A stretch of DNA of 64,000 bases from Micromonospora globbae (GCF_003610785.1 NZ_RAQQ01000012.1:142967-206966); one strand, 5' to 3'; positions 7,643-16,410 are shown, numbered from the stretch's first letter. Numbers and translations: made by a program. The notes: a model not told the origin generated them from the sequence alone.

Positions 7643-8223
7643 CGCGCCACCCCCGTCCCGCCGGCCGTCGGCCGTGCCGGTCGCGCCGCGCGCCCGGCGG
7701 GTGCACCGCGGGAGGGCAGAGCGGATGCGGGGTGTGCCGGCGGGCGGCAGTTCCCCTTGAGGTGCTGGTCCAATGCGCTGACGGGCACGGGGGCCTCCTC
7801 GGGCTGAGGGGTGTCGACTCACGGCAAATGGGGTGAGCCGACCCGAGTGATGATAGGGCCAACGTCACCCGCGCGTGGCAAGTCCGTTACACAGGGCCGA
7901 AGTATTTCCCGCCGTGTCGCACAGATGGCGGACCGGTTGTCCGTCGTGTGCGGTTGACTTTGGCCGGTTGCCATGGTCCGGAGTGGAAGACCTGCTCAAG
8001 CCCGCTCTGCCGGCCACCGTCCGACCCGTTCGGTCAGCTAGTTGACACACGATCCGCGTGCTGGCTCCCGGCGTGTCGCGCGTCCCGTCGACGGGACGCA
8101 GCTGGCGCGTCCACGGCACAGGGAGGCGTCCCGCCGACGGGACCGCGGGACGTGCGGACGGTGTGCCGCGGCCGCGCGTCCGGGCATGGCCGACCGACCG
8201 CCGCTGTGCCAGACTCAGCCACC
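7643..8223. other. bldN upstream regulatory region
   Basis: A 580-base gap between divergent genes. Toward bldN it holds a 10-bp inverted repeat with one mismatch (7813-7822 with 7833-7842) and a TATCAT -10 candidate on the minus strand (7855-7850). It also holds GTTACACAGGG (7886-7896), which matches part of the BldD consensus nTnACnCwGnGTnAn. BldD control of bldN is established in Streptomyces; the sites here are inferred. Long frames crossing the gap show no protein similarity. Confidence 0.4.
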
Positions 8224-9900
8224 GTGCAGGACGCAGCGAGCAGCCCCGCGCCGAACCTCGCCGACCGGCTGCGCCGGGCGGCCACCGTCCACGGCGACCG
8301 GCCCGTGCTGCACTGGCGGGACCGGACGGTCCGCTGGTCCGAACTGGACGCCTCGGTGACCGCCGTGGCCCGGGCGCTCGCCGCCGCCGTGCCCCACCCG
8401 AACGGGACCGGGCACCCCGCCCGGGTGGCCGTCGCGCTGCCCAACACGCCCGACTTCGTCGTCAGCTACCTGGCCGTCCTGCGCGCGGGCCTCGTGGCGG
8501 TGCCCGTCAACCCCGGCCTCACCACGCCGGAACTGCGCCACGTGCTCGCCGACTCGGGCGCGTCGGTGCTGATCGCCACCGAGCGGGTCCGCGACCTGGT
8601 CGCCCCGGTCGCCGCCGAGCTGCCGGCGCTCACCGCCGTGCACACGCGTCCCCCGGTCGCCGACGGTGGATCCGACACCTTCCCGTCGCGCGGCGGCGAC
8701 GACCTCGCCGTGCTGCTCTACACCTCCGGCACCGAGGGGCGACCCAAGGGCGCGATGCTCACGCACGGCGCGCTGCTGGCGAACCTCGACCAGGTCGGCC
8801 GGATCGAGCCGCCGGTCGTCGGGGCCGACGACGTCGTCCTGCTGGCCCTGCCGCTGTTCCACGCGTACGGGCTCAACGCCGGGCTCGGCGCGGTGATCCA
8901 CCACGGCGCCACCGGCGTGCTCGTGGACGACCTCGGCCCGGACGCCGCGCTCGACGAGGTCGCGCGGCACCGGGTCACCGTGCTGGTCGGCGTACCGTCC
9001 ATGGTCCTGAGCTGGTCCACGGCGGACGGCGACACCCTCGCCGCGGCGACGGCGTCGGTCCGCACGGTGGTCTGCGGGGCCGCACCGCTGGACCCCGCCG
9101 TGGCGGCCCGCTTCACCGCGGTCACCGGGCGCCCGGTGCACGTCGGCTACGGCCTCACCGAGACGGCCCCGGTGCTCACCTCCACCCTGGTCGGTGGGGT
9201 GCCGAAGACCGGTTCGATCGGCCGGCCGCTGCCCGGCGTCGAGCTGCGCCTGGTGGGCGCAGACGGCACCGACCTGTGGCGCGACGGCACGGCCGTGCCG
9301 GAGGACGACCCCGACGGGCCGGACCTCGTCGACGCCGCGCCGGGCACCGATCCGGGCCAGATCGTCGTCCGCGGCCCGAACGTCTTCGCCGGCTACTGGC
9401 CCGACGGGCGGGGCGGCCCGGACGCCGACGGGTGGTGGCCGACCGGCGACGTCGCGTACGCCGACGAGGACGGCGACCTGTTCCTGGTCGACCGGCTCGG
9501 CGAGTTGATCCTGGTCAACGGCTTCAACGTCTACCCGCACGAGGTCGAGTCGGTGCTCGACGCCCATCCCGGGGTGGCCGAGTCGGCGGTACTCGGTGTG
9601 CCGCACCCGCGTACCGGCGAGACTGTCCGGGCGTACGTGGTGCGGGCGCCCGGGGCGGCGCCGACCGCCGAGGAACTGCTCGACCACTGCGCGCGGAACC
9701 TGGCCCGGTTCAAGTGCCCGACCGGCGTCGAGTTCGTCGACGCCCTGCCGCACTCGGTGATCGGTAAGGTCCGTAAGACACAGCTCCGGTCGGCGACCGC
9801 CCCGACGGCCCCGGCCCCGCCGGTGCCGGCGCAGGCGGCGCCGGTCCACCACCCGTCGGCCCCGGCCGACCCGCGTACGGAGGTGCCCGATGGCCAGTGA
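8224..9900 (+). CDS. AMP-binding acyl-CoA synthetase/ligase
   Basis: 558 residues from GTG 8224. The adenylate-forming signature LLYTSGTEGRPKGAMLTH lies at about residues 165-182. Later come the YGLTETAP (A5) motif, the TGDVAYADEDGDLFLVDR hinge (A7-A8) and the C-terminal GKVRKTQL lysine (A10). Such enzymes activate a carboxylic acid as acyl-AMP and transfer it to CoA; chain length and substrate cannot be read here. A CAGACT hexamer 8 bases upstream with no Shine-Dalgarno suggests leaderless translation; the frame extends upstream without similarity. It overlaps the glutaredoxin-like gene by 11 bases. A Pro/Ala tail of about 40 residues follows the ligase domain. Confidence 0.88.
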   Translation: MQDAASSPAPNLADRLRRAATVHGDRPVLHWRDRTVRWSELDASVTAVARALAAAVPHPNGTGHPARVAVALPNTPDFVVSYLAVLRAGLVAVPVNPGLTTPELRHVLADSGASVLIATERVRDLVAPVAAELPALTAVHTRPPVADGGSDTFPSRGGDDLAVLLYTSGTEGRPKGAMLTHGALLANLDQVGRIEPPVVGADDVVLLALPLFHAYGLNAGLGAVIHHGATGVLVDDLGPDAALDEVARHRVTVLVGVPSMVLSWSTADGDTLAAATASVRTVVCGAAPLDPAVAARFTAVTGRPVHVGYGLTETAPVLTSTLVGGVPKTGSIGRPLPGVELRLVGADGTDLWRDGTAVPEDDPDGPDLVDAAPGTDPGQIVVRGPNVFAGYWPDGRGGPDADGWWPTGDVAYADEDGDLFLVDRLGELILVNGFNVYPHEVESVLDAHPGVAESAVLGVPHPRTGETVRAYVVRAPGAAPTAEELLDHCARNLARFKCPTGVEFVDALPHSVIGKVRKTQLRSATAPTAPAPPVPAQAAPVHHPSAPADPRTEVPDGQ

Positions 9901-10144
9901 CGCCCGGCTCACCCTGATCACCCGGCCCGGCTGCCACCTCTGCGACGAGGCCCGCGCCGCCCTGGAGCGGGTGGTGGCGGTCACCGGCGACCGGTGGGTC
10001 GAGTGGGACGTCACCGGCAACATCGAACTGGAGCGCGACTACGGCGACCGGCTGCCGGTCGTCCTGCTCGACGGCCGGGAGCACGGCTACTGGCGGGTCG
10101 AGGAGGAGCGGCTGCTGCGCGACCTCACCACGCCCCAGCTGTGA
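9890..10144 (+). CDS. Glutaredoxin-like (DUF836 family) thioredoxin-fold protein
   Basis: 84 residues with the redox motif RPGCHLCDEA (C15-H-L-C18) after the first strand LTLITR, and the cis-Pro segment RLPVVLLDG. It is a minimal thioredoxin fold, as in the Rv0508/SCO3321 group next to hemA in other actinobacteria. Probably a cytosolic thiol-disulfide protein; partner unknown. The start overlaps the end of the ligase gene, so the two are co-translated. The nearby Rex regulator makes a redox theme plausible, but that is inference. Confidence 0.88.
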   Translation: MASDARLTLITRPGCHLCDEARAALERVVAVTGDRWVEWDVTGNIELERDYGDRLPVVLLDGREHGYWRVEEERLLRDLTTPQL

Positions 10145-10156
10145 GCGCCGGACGGG

Positions 10157-10162
10157 TAGCCT
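10157..10162 (+). promoter_or_regulatory. -10 hexamer for leaderless HAD gene
   Basis: TAGCCT lies 8 bases before the ATG at 10171, with no Shine-Dalgarno between. This is the spacing of leaderless actinobacterial transcripts. Confidence 0.4.
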
Positions 10163-10170
10163 TCGGCGGC

Positions 10171-10821
10171 ATGAGCCCTGCACGCACCCACCTGGTGTGG
10201 GACTGGAACGGCACCCTGCTGAACGACCTCAGCCTCGTGGTGGCCTGCACGAACGCCGCGTTCACCAGCGTCGGTGGCCCCACCGTGACCGAGGACGAGC
10301 ACCGGGTGCGGTTCCGCCGGCCGGTCGCCGAGTACTACGCCGACGTGCTCGGCCGGGCGGTCGACGCGGAGCAGTTCGGCCAGTTGGACCGGATCTTCCA
10401 CGACGCGTACCGCAGCGGGCTGACCACCTGCGAGCTGGCGGCCGACGCGCGGACGGCGATGCGGGCCTGGCCCGGTGACCAGTCGCTGCTCTCCATGTGG
10501 TTCCACGACGAACTGGTGCCGGCGGTGCACCGCTTCGGCCTGACCGGGCACTTCCGGCGGGTGGACGGGCTGCGCGGCACGGTCGGCGGCGACCGCAAGG
10601 CGGAGTCGCTCCAGAAGCACCTCGCCGAACTGGGCGTGGACGGCGGCTCCGTGGTGCTGATCGGCGACTCGATCGACGACGCGGACGCCGCCACGGCGGT
10701 GGGAGCGCGTGCGGTGCTCTACACGGGCGGGTTCACCGACCCGGCCCGGCTGCGCGCCTCCGGCCACCCGGTGGCCGACACCCTCACCGAAGCCGTAACC
10801 CTGGCCCGCACCCTGCCCTGA
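10171..10821 (+). CDS. HAD family hydrolase (phosphoglycolate-phosphatase-like)
   Basis: 216 residues. Motif I is LVWDWNGTLLND with the Asp nucleophile and a second Asp replaced by Asn (DxN instead of DxD). The expected general-acid position is thus altered, though this DWNGT variant recurs in actinobacterial HADs. Motif IV is VLIGDSIDDADAA and the Lys motif is GDRKAES. A helical cap (residues about 20-90) marks it as a C1-cap enzyme. Substrate unknown. An in-frame GTG at 10141 overlaps the previous stop, but the ATG at 10171 has a better-placed promoter element and fits the family start. It converges with the response-regulator gene. Confidence 0.85.
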   Translation: MSPARTHLVWDWNGTLLNDLSLVVACTNAAFTSVGGPTVTEDEHRVRFRRPVAEYYADVLGRAVDAEQFGQLDRIFHDAYRSGLTTCELAADARTAMRAWPGDQSLLSMWFHDELVPAVHRFGLTGHFRRVDGLRGTVGGDRKAESLQKHLAELGVDGGSVVLIGDSIDDADAATAVGARAVLYTGGFTDPARLRASGHPVADTLTEAVTLARTLP

Positions 10822-10834
10822 AGCCCGGCCCCGG

Positions 10835-10853
10835 CCCCGGGCCCGACCCGGGG
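10835..10853. terminator. Hairpin between convergent genes
   Basis: CCCCGGG/CCCGGGG stem with a 5-nt loop in the 59-base gap between the HAD and response-regulator stops. It could serve both directions. Confidence 0.5.
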
Positions 10854-10880
10854 TCAGGCCCGGCGGGACCAGGTCGGGGG

Positions 10881-11552
10881 TCAGTTGCGGAGGTAGGTCA
10901 GGACGGCCAGGACGCGGCGGTGCTGCTCGGTGTCGGGCGGCAGGTTGAGCTTCGTGAAGATGTTCCGGACGTGCTTCTCCACGGCGCCGTCGCTGACCAC
11001 GAGGGTGCGGGCGATCGCGGTGTTCGAGCGCCCCTCGGCCATGAGGCCGAGCACCTCCCGCTCGCGCGGGGTCAGCTCGCGCAGGGGGTCGTCCCGGCGG
11101 CGCCGGGCGAAGAGCTGGCCCACCACCTCGGGGTCGAGCACCGTGCCGCCGGCCGCCACGCGGCGCAGCGCGTCCAGGAACTCGTCGATGGCGGCCACCC
11201 GGTCCTTGAGCAGGTAGCCGACGCCGCCACCGCCGGCGCCGCCGGTGGTGGCGAGCAGGTCGTCGGCGTACGACACCTCGACGTACTGGGAGAGGACCAG
11301 GACGGGGCTGCGCGGCACCAGGTGCCGGGCCCGTACGGCCGCCCGCAGCCCCTCGTCGGTGTGCGACGGCGGCATCCGCACGTCGACGATCGACACGTCC
11401 GGCCGGTGGGCCACCACCGCCTCGACGAGCGCCTCGCCGTCGCCGACGACGGCCACGACCTCGTGCCCGTGTTCGGTGAGCAGCCGTACCAGTCCTTCGC
11501 GGAGCAGGACGGCGTCGTCGGCGATCACGACCCGCATGGTGGTGTTGTCCAT
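10881..11552 (-). CDS. LuxR (NarL) family response regulator
   Basis: 223 residues. The receiver domain (about 5-125) has the acidic pair IADDA, the phospho-acceptor Asp in VSIVDVRMPP and the conserved LVLSQY and LLKDRV segments. The C-terminal GerE/LuxR helix-turn-helix reads LTPREREVLGLMAEGRSNTAIARTL and continues to VEKHVRNIFTKLNL. The receiver carries a Gly-rich insert (TGGAGGGGVGYLL) before the conserved Lys. It starts 10 bases after the kinase gene, so the two form one operon; GAGGATG lies upstream of its ATG. Targets unknown. Confidence 0.93.
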   Translation of the reverse strand: MDNTTMRVVIADDAVLLREGLVRLLTEHGHEVVAVVGDGEALVEAVVAHRPDVSIVDVRMPPSHTDEGLRAAVRARHLVPRSPVLVLSQYVEVSYADDLLATTGGAGGGGVGYLLKDRVAAIDEFLDALRRVAAGGTVLDPEVVGQLFARRRRDDPLRELTPREREVLGLMAEGRSNTAIARTLVVSDGAVEKHVRNIFTKLNLPPDTEQHRRVLAVLTYLRN

Positions 11553-11562
11553 CAGGACATCC

Positions 11563-12861
11563 TCACAGCGGCAGGTCCGCGCGGATCTCGGTGGGTCCGC
11601 CGGGCGGGCTGACCACCATCAGCTCGCCGCCCGCGGCGCGGACCCGGTCGGCGATTCCGGCCAGCCCGTGCCCCTTCGCGACGTGTGCGCCGCCCTGCCC
11701 GTCGTCGCCCACGCTCACGATGAGTCGCCGGTCCGAGCGGGACACGCTCACGTGGCACTCGGTCGCCCGGCTGTGCTTGGCCACGTTGGTGAGCGCCTCC
11801 GCGACGACGAAGTACGCGGTGCTCTCCACCGCCGGGTCGAGCCGGCCGTCCGGGGTGCCGAGGCCGGAGTCGATCCGCAGCTCGATCGGGATCAGCCCCC
11901 GGCCGGCCAGCGCCGCCAGGGCGCTGGGCAGGCCGCGGTCGACGAGGATCGGCGGCGCGATGCCCCGCGAGAGGGCGCGCAGTTCGGCCAGCGTGTCGCG
12001 GGTCTGCGCGACGGCCTCGTCGAGCGTGCGACCGGCCGCGTCCGGATCCGACGCGAGCTGCTGCCGGGCCCGGCTCAGGTCCATGGCCAGCCGGACGAGC
12101 CGCTGCTGCGGGCCGTCGTGGATGTCCCGCTCCAGCCGGCGCAGCGCGGCCGCCTCGGCGGACACGGCGGCCCGCTTCTGCTCCTCCAGCGCGGTGATCC
12201 GGTCGCGCATCTCGGCCACCCCGGTGAGCATCGCCCGGCCGAAGCGCGCCTGCAGCAGGGCGCAGCCGCGGACCACGATCGGCAGCGTGATGAGGAAGAA
12301 GATCCCGGCCGCCGTGTAGAGACCGACCCGGGCCAGGGTGGAGTCCCCCAGGCCGAGCAGCTCCGCGGCGTCGGTGTCGCCCTCTCCCCGGGGCAGCGCC
12401 CAGTCGTACGTCCAGTAGAGGAGACCGCCGATCGCACCCGCCCACCAGCTCACGGTCACCACGAACGTGGCGGTCGACACGGCCAGCTTCACGATGCCGT
12501 GCGCGAGGTCGAGCCAGGACTGCGGGTCCCCGATCGGGACGAGGATGCGCCGCCAGGCGCTCGCGCCCGGCTCCGTCGCCCGGTAGCGCGGGCGTACCCG
12601 GGGCTGGTGCAGCACGGTCGGGAGCCGGAGCCGTTCGATGTCGGCGAAGGTCCGGGCGGCGTACAGGGTGCCGGCGAGGACCGGCAGGCCGATCACGGTC
12701 ACCACGAGGCCGACGCCGAGGGCCGTGCCGACCACGAGTACGACGAAGCTGGCCAGCGCCAGCGGGAAGCCGAGCAGCACGTACCCGGAGTCGAGCAGGA
12801 GTTGTCGGGAGACGGTCGGCGCGAGCCTCGGCTGGTCTGCGGTGGCGGGAACGGCGGTCAT
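11563..12861 (-). CDS. Sensor histidine kinase (HisKA_3, N-terminal membrane Sensor domain)
   Basis: 432 residues. The N-terminal half has four hydrophobic helices in two pairs (about 25-65 and 125-175), as in the Pfam Sensor domain of actinobacterial NarL-type kinases. The dimerisation/phosphotransfer segment RRLERDIHDGPQQRLVRLAMDL contains the phosphorylated His. The ATPase domain has the N-box EALTNVAKHSRA and G-box segments GDDGQGG and GHGLAGIADRV. I start at ATG 12861, not the in-frame TTG at 12867; a TAGCCT element 7 bases upstream suggests a leaderless message. Partner of the regulator just downstream. Signal unknown; this class often senses envelope stress. Confidence 0.92.
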   Translation of the reverse strand: MTAVPATADQPRLAPTVSRQLLLDSGYVLLGFPLALASFVVLVVGTALGVGLVVTVIGLPVLAGTLYAARTFADIERLRLPTVLHQPRVRPRYRATEPGASAWRRILVPIGDPQSWLDLAHGIVKLAVSTATFVVTVSWWAGAIGGLLYWTYDWALPRGEGDTDAAELLGLGDSTLARVGLYTAAGIFFLITLPIVVRGCALLQARFGRAMLTGVAEMRDRITALEEQKRAAVSAEAAALRRLERDIHDGPQQRLVRLAMDLSRARQQLASDPDAAGRTLDEAVAQTRDTLAELRALSRGIAPPILVDRGLPSALAALAGRGLIPIELRIDSGLGTPDGRLDPAVESTAYFVVAEALTNVAKHSRATECHVSVSRSDRRLIVSVGDDGQGGAHVAKGHGLAGIADRVRAAGGELMVVSPPGGPTEIRADLPL

Positions 12862-12868
12862 GCTCAAA

Positions 12869-12874
12869 AGGCTA
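12869..12874 (-). promoter_or_regulatory. -10 hexamer for leaderless kinase gene
   Basis: TAGCCT on the minus strand, 7 bases before the ATG at 12861, with no Shine-Dalgarno in between. Confidence 0.4.
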
Positions 12875-12955
12875 GGCAGGGCCGGCCCCGCCGCCCCATC
12901 CCGCAGCCCGGCGTCCCCGCCGTAGGGCTGTCCCTACCCCACCCCCTCCTCGCGC

Positions 12956-13024
12956 CGATCTTGCAGTTTCGGCCCTCGTTTCGTGGCTCTCGCCCGGAAT
13001 GTCGGGGCAGGAAGTGCAAGATCG
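12956..13024. repeat. Intergenic inverted repeat with CGATCTTGCA ends
   Basis: CGATCTTGCA (12956-12965) pairs exactly with TGCAAGATCG (13015-13024) around a 49-base middle. A second element with CGATCTTGT ends follows at 13119-13172, so two related palindromes fill most of the 450-base gap (12862-13313) before rex. Confidence 0.65.
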
Positions 13025-13118
13025 CGGGGTGGGAGGGACGCGGCGACGGCGCGCGATTGGTCAGAGAAGTCGGGATTGAGCAATAATCGCCAGGCGGCGC
13101 CGGCGGGGGCTGCCGGAT

Positions 13119-13172
13119 CGATCTTGTGGGATGGAGGGCCAGGTGAAGCCGCGTCGCGAGCTGACAAGATCG
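13119..13172. repeat. Second intergenic inverted repeat, CGATCTTGT ends
   Basis: CGATCTTGT (13119-13127) pairs with ACAAGATCG (13164-13172), with 36 bases between. The right arm lies 4 bases before the Rex operator. Confidence 0.55.
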
Positions 13173-13176
13173 CGAT

Positions 13177-13194
13177 TTGTGCACGTCTTCACAA
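13177..13194 (+). promoter_or_regulatory. Rex operator (ROP) upstream of rex-hemACDB
   Basis: TTGTGCACGTCTTCACAA matches the Rex consensus TTGTGAAnnnnTTCACAA with one mismatch (C at position 6). It lies 120 bases before the rex start, where autoregulatory Rex sites occur in Streptomyces. Rex should release it when NADH/NAD+ rises. Confidence 0.82.
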
Positions 13195-13313
13195 GCGCCT
13201 ACTCTGTAATTCCGACGCGCCCTGCTAGCACAGCCGGCACCCTCGGTGGCCAGCGGGAGTTCCGAAGCGGCCGACCGCCGGAGTCGGCCGACGACCGCAC
13301 CGCACGGAGTCTC

Positions 13314-14084
13314 ATGAGTCAGCACCGTCACCCTGGCGCGCCCGGTAGCGCCGGTGCCGTACCGGCGCTTCCGGACCTGCCCGAGGCGACCGTCGCGCGG
13401 CTCCCGGAGTATCTCCGCGCCCTGCACAACCTCGCTGACACCGGCCACGAGACGGTTTCCAGCGAGGGCCTGGCCACCGCCGCCGGGGTCAACTCCGCCA
13501 AGCTCCGCAAGGACCTCTCCCACCTGGGCTCGTACGGCACCCGCGGGGTCGGCTACGACGTCGCCGTGCTGATCGGTCAGATCGAGTCGGTGCTCGGGCT
13601 GACCCAGAACCGGGCGGTCGCCCTGGTCGGCGTGGGTAACCTCGGTCACGCCCTGGCCGGCTACGACGGCTTCGCGAGCCGCGGCTTCCGCATCGCCGCG
13701 CTCTTCGACGCCGACCCGGCGCGCGTGGGCGAGGAGATCAACGGCCTGGTCGTACGCCACATCGACGAGCTGCCCCGGGTCGCCGCCGAGGAGTCCATCG
13801 CCATCGGTGTGATCGCCACCCCGGCCGCCGCCGCCCAGCAGGTGGCCGACGAGCTGGTCGCGGTCGGCGTGACGAGCATCCTGAACTTCGCACCCTGCGT
13901 ACTCTCGGTCCCGGAGGGGGTCGACGTGCGCAAGGTCGATCTCGCCATCGAGCTGCAGATCCTGTCCTTCCACGAGCACCGCAAGGCGTCGCTGACCGGA
14001 TTGCCCGCCACCGGCGGCTCCGCCCTCACGGCCCTGCCCGGTGGGCTCGCGGCCACCGACTCCCAGGAGGCGATCGGCACGTGA
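13314..14084 (+). CDS. rex: Redox-sensing transcriptional repressor Rex
   Basis: 256 residues from ATG 13314 (GGAG 5 bases upstream); the longer frame is non-coding leader. The N-terminal winged helix (about 15-90) ends in the conserved AKLRKDLSHLGSYGTRGVGYDV. The C-terminal Rossmann domain has GVGNLGHAL for NAD(H), then FDADPARVG. Rex binds operators when NAD+ is high and is displaced by NADH, linking respiration genes to redox state. The first gene of an operon with hemACDB: hemA begins inside its stop codon. The operator at 13177-13194 implies autoregulation and redox control of haem synthesis. Confidence 0.96.
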   Translation: MSQHRHPGAPGSAGAVPALPDLPEATVARLPEYLRALHNLADTGHETVSSEGLATAAGVNSAKLRKDLSHLGSYGTRGVGYDVAVLIGQIESVLGLTQNRAVALVGVGNLGHALAGYDGFASRGFRIAALFDADPARVGEEINGLVVRHIDELPRVAAEESIAIGVIATPAAAAQQVADELVAVGVTSILNFAPCVLSVPEGVDVRKVDLAIELQILSFHEHRKASLTGLPATGGSALTALPGGLAATDSQEAIGT

Positions 14085-15424
14085 AACTCCTCGTCGTCGG
14101 CGCGTCCTACCGCACCGCCCCGGTCGCCACGCTCGAGCAGCTGGCGGTGCCCCCGGCGGAGCTGGGTCGCATCCTGGACCGGCTGGTCGCCCAGCCGTAC
14201 GTGAGCGAAGCCGTGCTCGTCTCCACCTGCAACCGGGTGGAGGTCTACGCCTCCGTGTCCGGTTTCCACGGCGGCCTCGGCGACATCTGCGCCGTCCTGG
14301 CCGAGCACGCCCACTGCGCCCCGGGCGCGCTCGCCAACCACCTCTACGTGCACTACGACGCCGCGGCGGTCGACCACGTCTTCCGGGTCGCCACCGGGCT
14401 GGACTCGATGGTGGTCGGCGAGGCCCAGATCCTCGGCCAGCTGCGCGACGCGTACCACTGGGCCACCGACGCCGACTCGGCCGGCCGCCTGCTGCACGAG
14501 CTGATGCAGCAGGCCCTGCGGGTGGGCAAGCGCGCGCACGCCGAGACCGGCATCGACCGGGCCGGCCAGAGCGTGGTCACGGCCGCCCTGGGACTGGCCG
14601 CCGATCATCTCGACGGCGACCTCGCCGGCCGGCCGGCCCTGGTGGTCGGGGCCGGCGCGATGGGCTCGCTGGGCGTCGCGACGCTCTCGCGGCTCGGCGC
14701 CGCGCCGCTCACGGTCACCAACCGCGGGATCGACCGGGCGGTCCGGCTGGCCGAGTCGTACGGGGCCACCGCCGTCCCGATGGCCGAGCTGTCCGCCGCG
14801 CTCTCCACAGTGGACATCGTAGTGGCCGCCACCGCGGCCATCGAACCGGTCCTCACCCGCGCGGTGGTGACCGCCGCGCTGGCCGAACGCGCCCCCGACC
14901 GCGGCCCACTGGTCCTGCTCGACCTCGCCGTGCCGCGTGACGTGGAGGCCGGGGTCGCCGAGCTGCCCGGGGTCGAGGTCATCGACATCGAGCGCATGGC
15001 CGCCCTGCTGGCCGACGGCGAGGCCGCGGGCGACGCCGCCGCCGTCGAGCGCATCGTCAGCACGGAGGTCGATGCCTTCCTCACCTGGCTGCGCGGGGCC
15101 GACGTCGCTCCCACGGTCGCCGCCCTGCGCGGGCGCGCCGACGACGTGGTCAGCGCCGAGCTGCGCCGGCTCGCCCAGCGGCGGCCCGACCTCACCGACG
15201 ACCAGCGCGCCGAGGTGGCCCGGACGGTGCACCGGGTGGTGCAGCGCCTGCTGCACCAGCCGACGGTGCGCGTCCGCCAGCTCGCCGCGGAGCCCGGCGG
15301 CGACCAGTACGCGGCCCTGCTGCGGGAGCTGTTCGACCTCCAGGTGCCGCAGACCTCGCCGGTCGACACCGTCCCCGACGTCGTGGAGACCGACCCCACC
15401 CCGCCCACCGGAGGTGAGCGATGA
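14081..15424 (+). CDS. hemA: Glutamyl-tRNA reductase
   Basis: 447 residues. Converts glutamyl-tRNA to glutamate-1-semialdehyde, the first committed step of C5-pathway haem synthesis. The catalytic Cys lies in VLVSTCNRVEVYA (about residue 50). The MVVGEAQILGQLRDAY segment is family-typical. The NADPH site is LVVGAGAMGSLGVATLSR (about 187-204). A C-terminal helical dimerisation domain follows. GTG start overlapping the rex stop, AGGAGG 10 bases upstream. Feedback control cannot be seen, but location in the Rex operon implies redox control of supply. Confidence 0.97.
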   Translation: MKLLVVGASYRTAPVATLEQLAVPPAELGRILDRLVAQPYVSEAVLVSTCNRVEVYASVSGFHGGLGDICAVLAEHAHCAPGALANHLYVHYDAAAVDHVFRVATGLDSMVVGEAQILGQLRDAYHWATDADSAGRLLHELMQQALRVGKRAHAETGIDRAGQSVVTAALGLAADHLDGDLAGRPALVVGAGAMGSLGVATLSRLGAAPLTVTNRGIDRAVRLAESYGATAVPMAELSAALSTVDIVVAATAAIEPVLTRAVVTAALAERAPDRGPLVLLDLAVPRDVEAGVAELPGVEVIDIERMAALLADGEAAGDAAAVERIVSTEVDAFLTWLRGADVAPTVAALRGRADDVVSAELRRLAQRRPDLTDDQRAEVARTVHRVVQRLLHQPTVRVRQLAAEPGGDQYAALLRELFDLQVPQTSPVDTVPDVVETDPTPPTGGER

Positions 15425-16410
15425 CCCCCCTGCGCCTCGGTACCCGGGGCAGCGCGCTCGCGATGGCCCAGTCCGGGCACGTCGCCGACGCGCTGACCGC
15501 GGCCACCGGACGCCCCGTCGAACTGGTCGAGATCGTCACCGCCGGTGACCGCTCGCACGCGCCGGTGCACCGTCTCGGCGTCGGCGTCTTCGTCTCGGCC
15601 CTGCGCGACGCGTTGGCCGCCCGCACCATCGACTTCGCGGTCCACTCCTACAAGGACCTGCCGACCGCGCAGACCGCCGGGCTGCACATCGCGGCGGTGC
15701 CGCCCCGGGAGGACCCGCGTGACGCGCTGGTCGCCCGGGACGGCCGTACGCTCGCGGAGCTGCCGCCGGGCGCGCGGGTCGGCACCGGCTCGCTGCGCCG
15801 AACGGCCCAGCTGCACGCCCTCGGGATGCAGCTGGACGTCACCCCGATCCGGGGCAACGTGGACACCCGCCTGGCGCGGGTGCTCGGCCCGGACGCCGAC
15901 CTCGACGCGATCGTCCTGGCCCGGGCCGGGCTCAGCCGGCTCGGTCGGGCCGGCGAGATCACCGAGACGCTCGACCCGATGCTGATGCTGCCCGCGCCCG
16001 CCCAGGGCGCGCTCGCGGTGGAGTGCCGGGCCGACGACACCGACATGATCGAGCTGCTCGCCGTGCTCGATCACGCACCGACCCGCGCCGCGGTCACCGC
16101 GGAGCGGGCGTTGCTGGCCACTCTCGAGGCCGGATGCTCCGCTCCGGTCGCCGCCTACGCCGTCGTCGCCGAGGGCGAGCCCTCGGGCTCGGACGCCGAG
16201 GCCGCCGGTGAGGAGATCTACCTGCGCGGGGCGGTGATCAGTCCGGACGGCACCCGTGACCTCCGGCTGTCCCGCACCGGAACGCCCGCCGACGCGGCGG
16301 AGATCGGCAAGGCACTCGCCGCCGAACTCCTCGACCTCGGCGCCGACACGATCCTCGGCCACGAAGGACACACCGGTCCGGGGACCCAGCAATTTGGGAG
16401 CACAGAATGA
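15421..16410 (+). CDS. hemC: Porphobilinogen deaminase (hydroxymethylbilane synthase)
   Basis: 329 residues. Polymerises four porphobilinogens to hydroxymethylbilane. The N-terminus LRLGTRGSALAMAQSGHVAD, the substrate loop FAVHSYKDLPT, the GTGSLRRTAQL segment and the dipyrromethane-anchoring Cys in LEAGCSAPVAAYA (about residue 240) are all present. ATG overlaps the hemA stop by 4 bases; GGAGGTG lies 4-5 bases upstream. C-terminal residues from about 245 are a little longer than in enterobacterial enzymes. Confidence 0.97.
   Translation: MTPLRLGTRGSALAMAQSGHVADALTAATGRPVELVEIVTAGDRSHAPVHRLGVGVFVSALRDALAARTIDFAVHSYKDLPTAQTAGLHIAAVPPREDPRDALVARDGRTLAELPPGARVGTGSLRRTAQLHALGMQLDVTPIRGNVDTRLARVLGPDADLDAIVLARAGLSRLGRAGEITETLDPMLMLPAPAQGALAVECRADDTDMIELLAVLDHAPTRAAVTAERALLATLEAGCSAPVAAYAVVAEGEPSGSDAEAAGEEIYLRGAVISPDGTRDLRLSRTGTPADAAEIGKALAAELLDLGADTILGHEGHTGPGTQQFGSTE

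Noticed and set aside
8042..8047. TTGACA as a -35 box for the acyl-CoA ligase
   Set aside because: No acceptable -10 lies 16-19 bases downstream and the gene begins 180 bases further on.
7948..8223. Extended N-terminus (92 residues) of the acyl-CoA ligase
   Set aside because: No family similarity and Arg/Cys-rich; the ligase fold starts after the GTG at 8224.
12956..13172. CRISPR-like array
   Set aside because: Only two inverted pairs with different tips, no regular direct repeats or equal spacers, and no cas genes.
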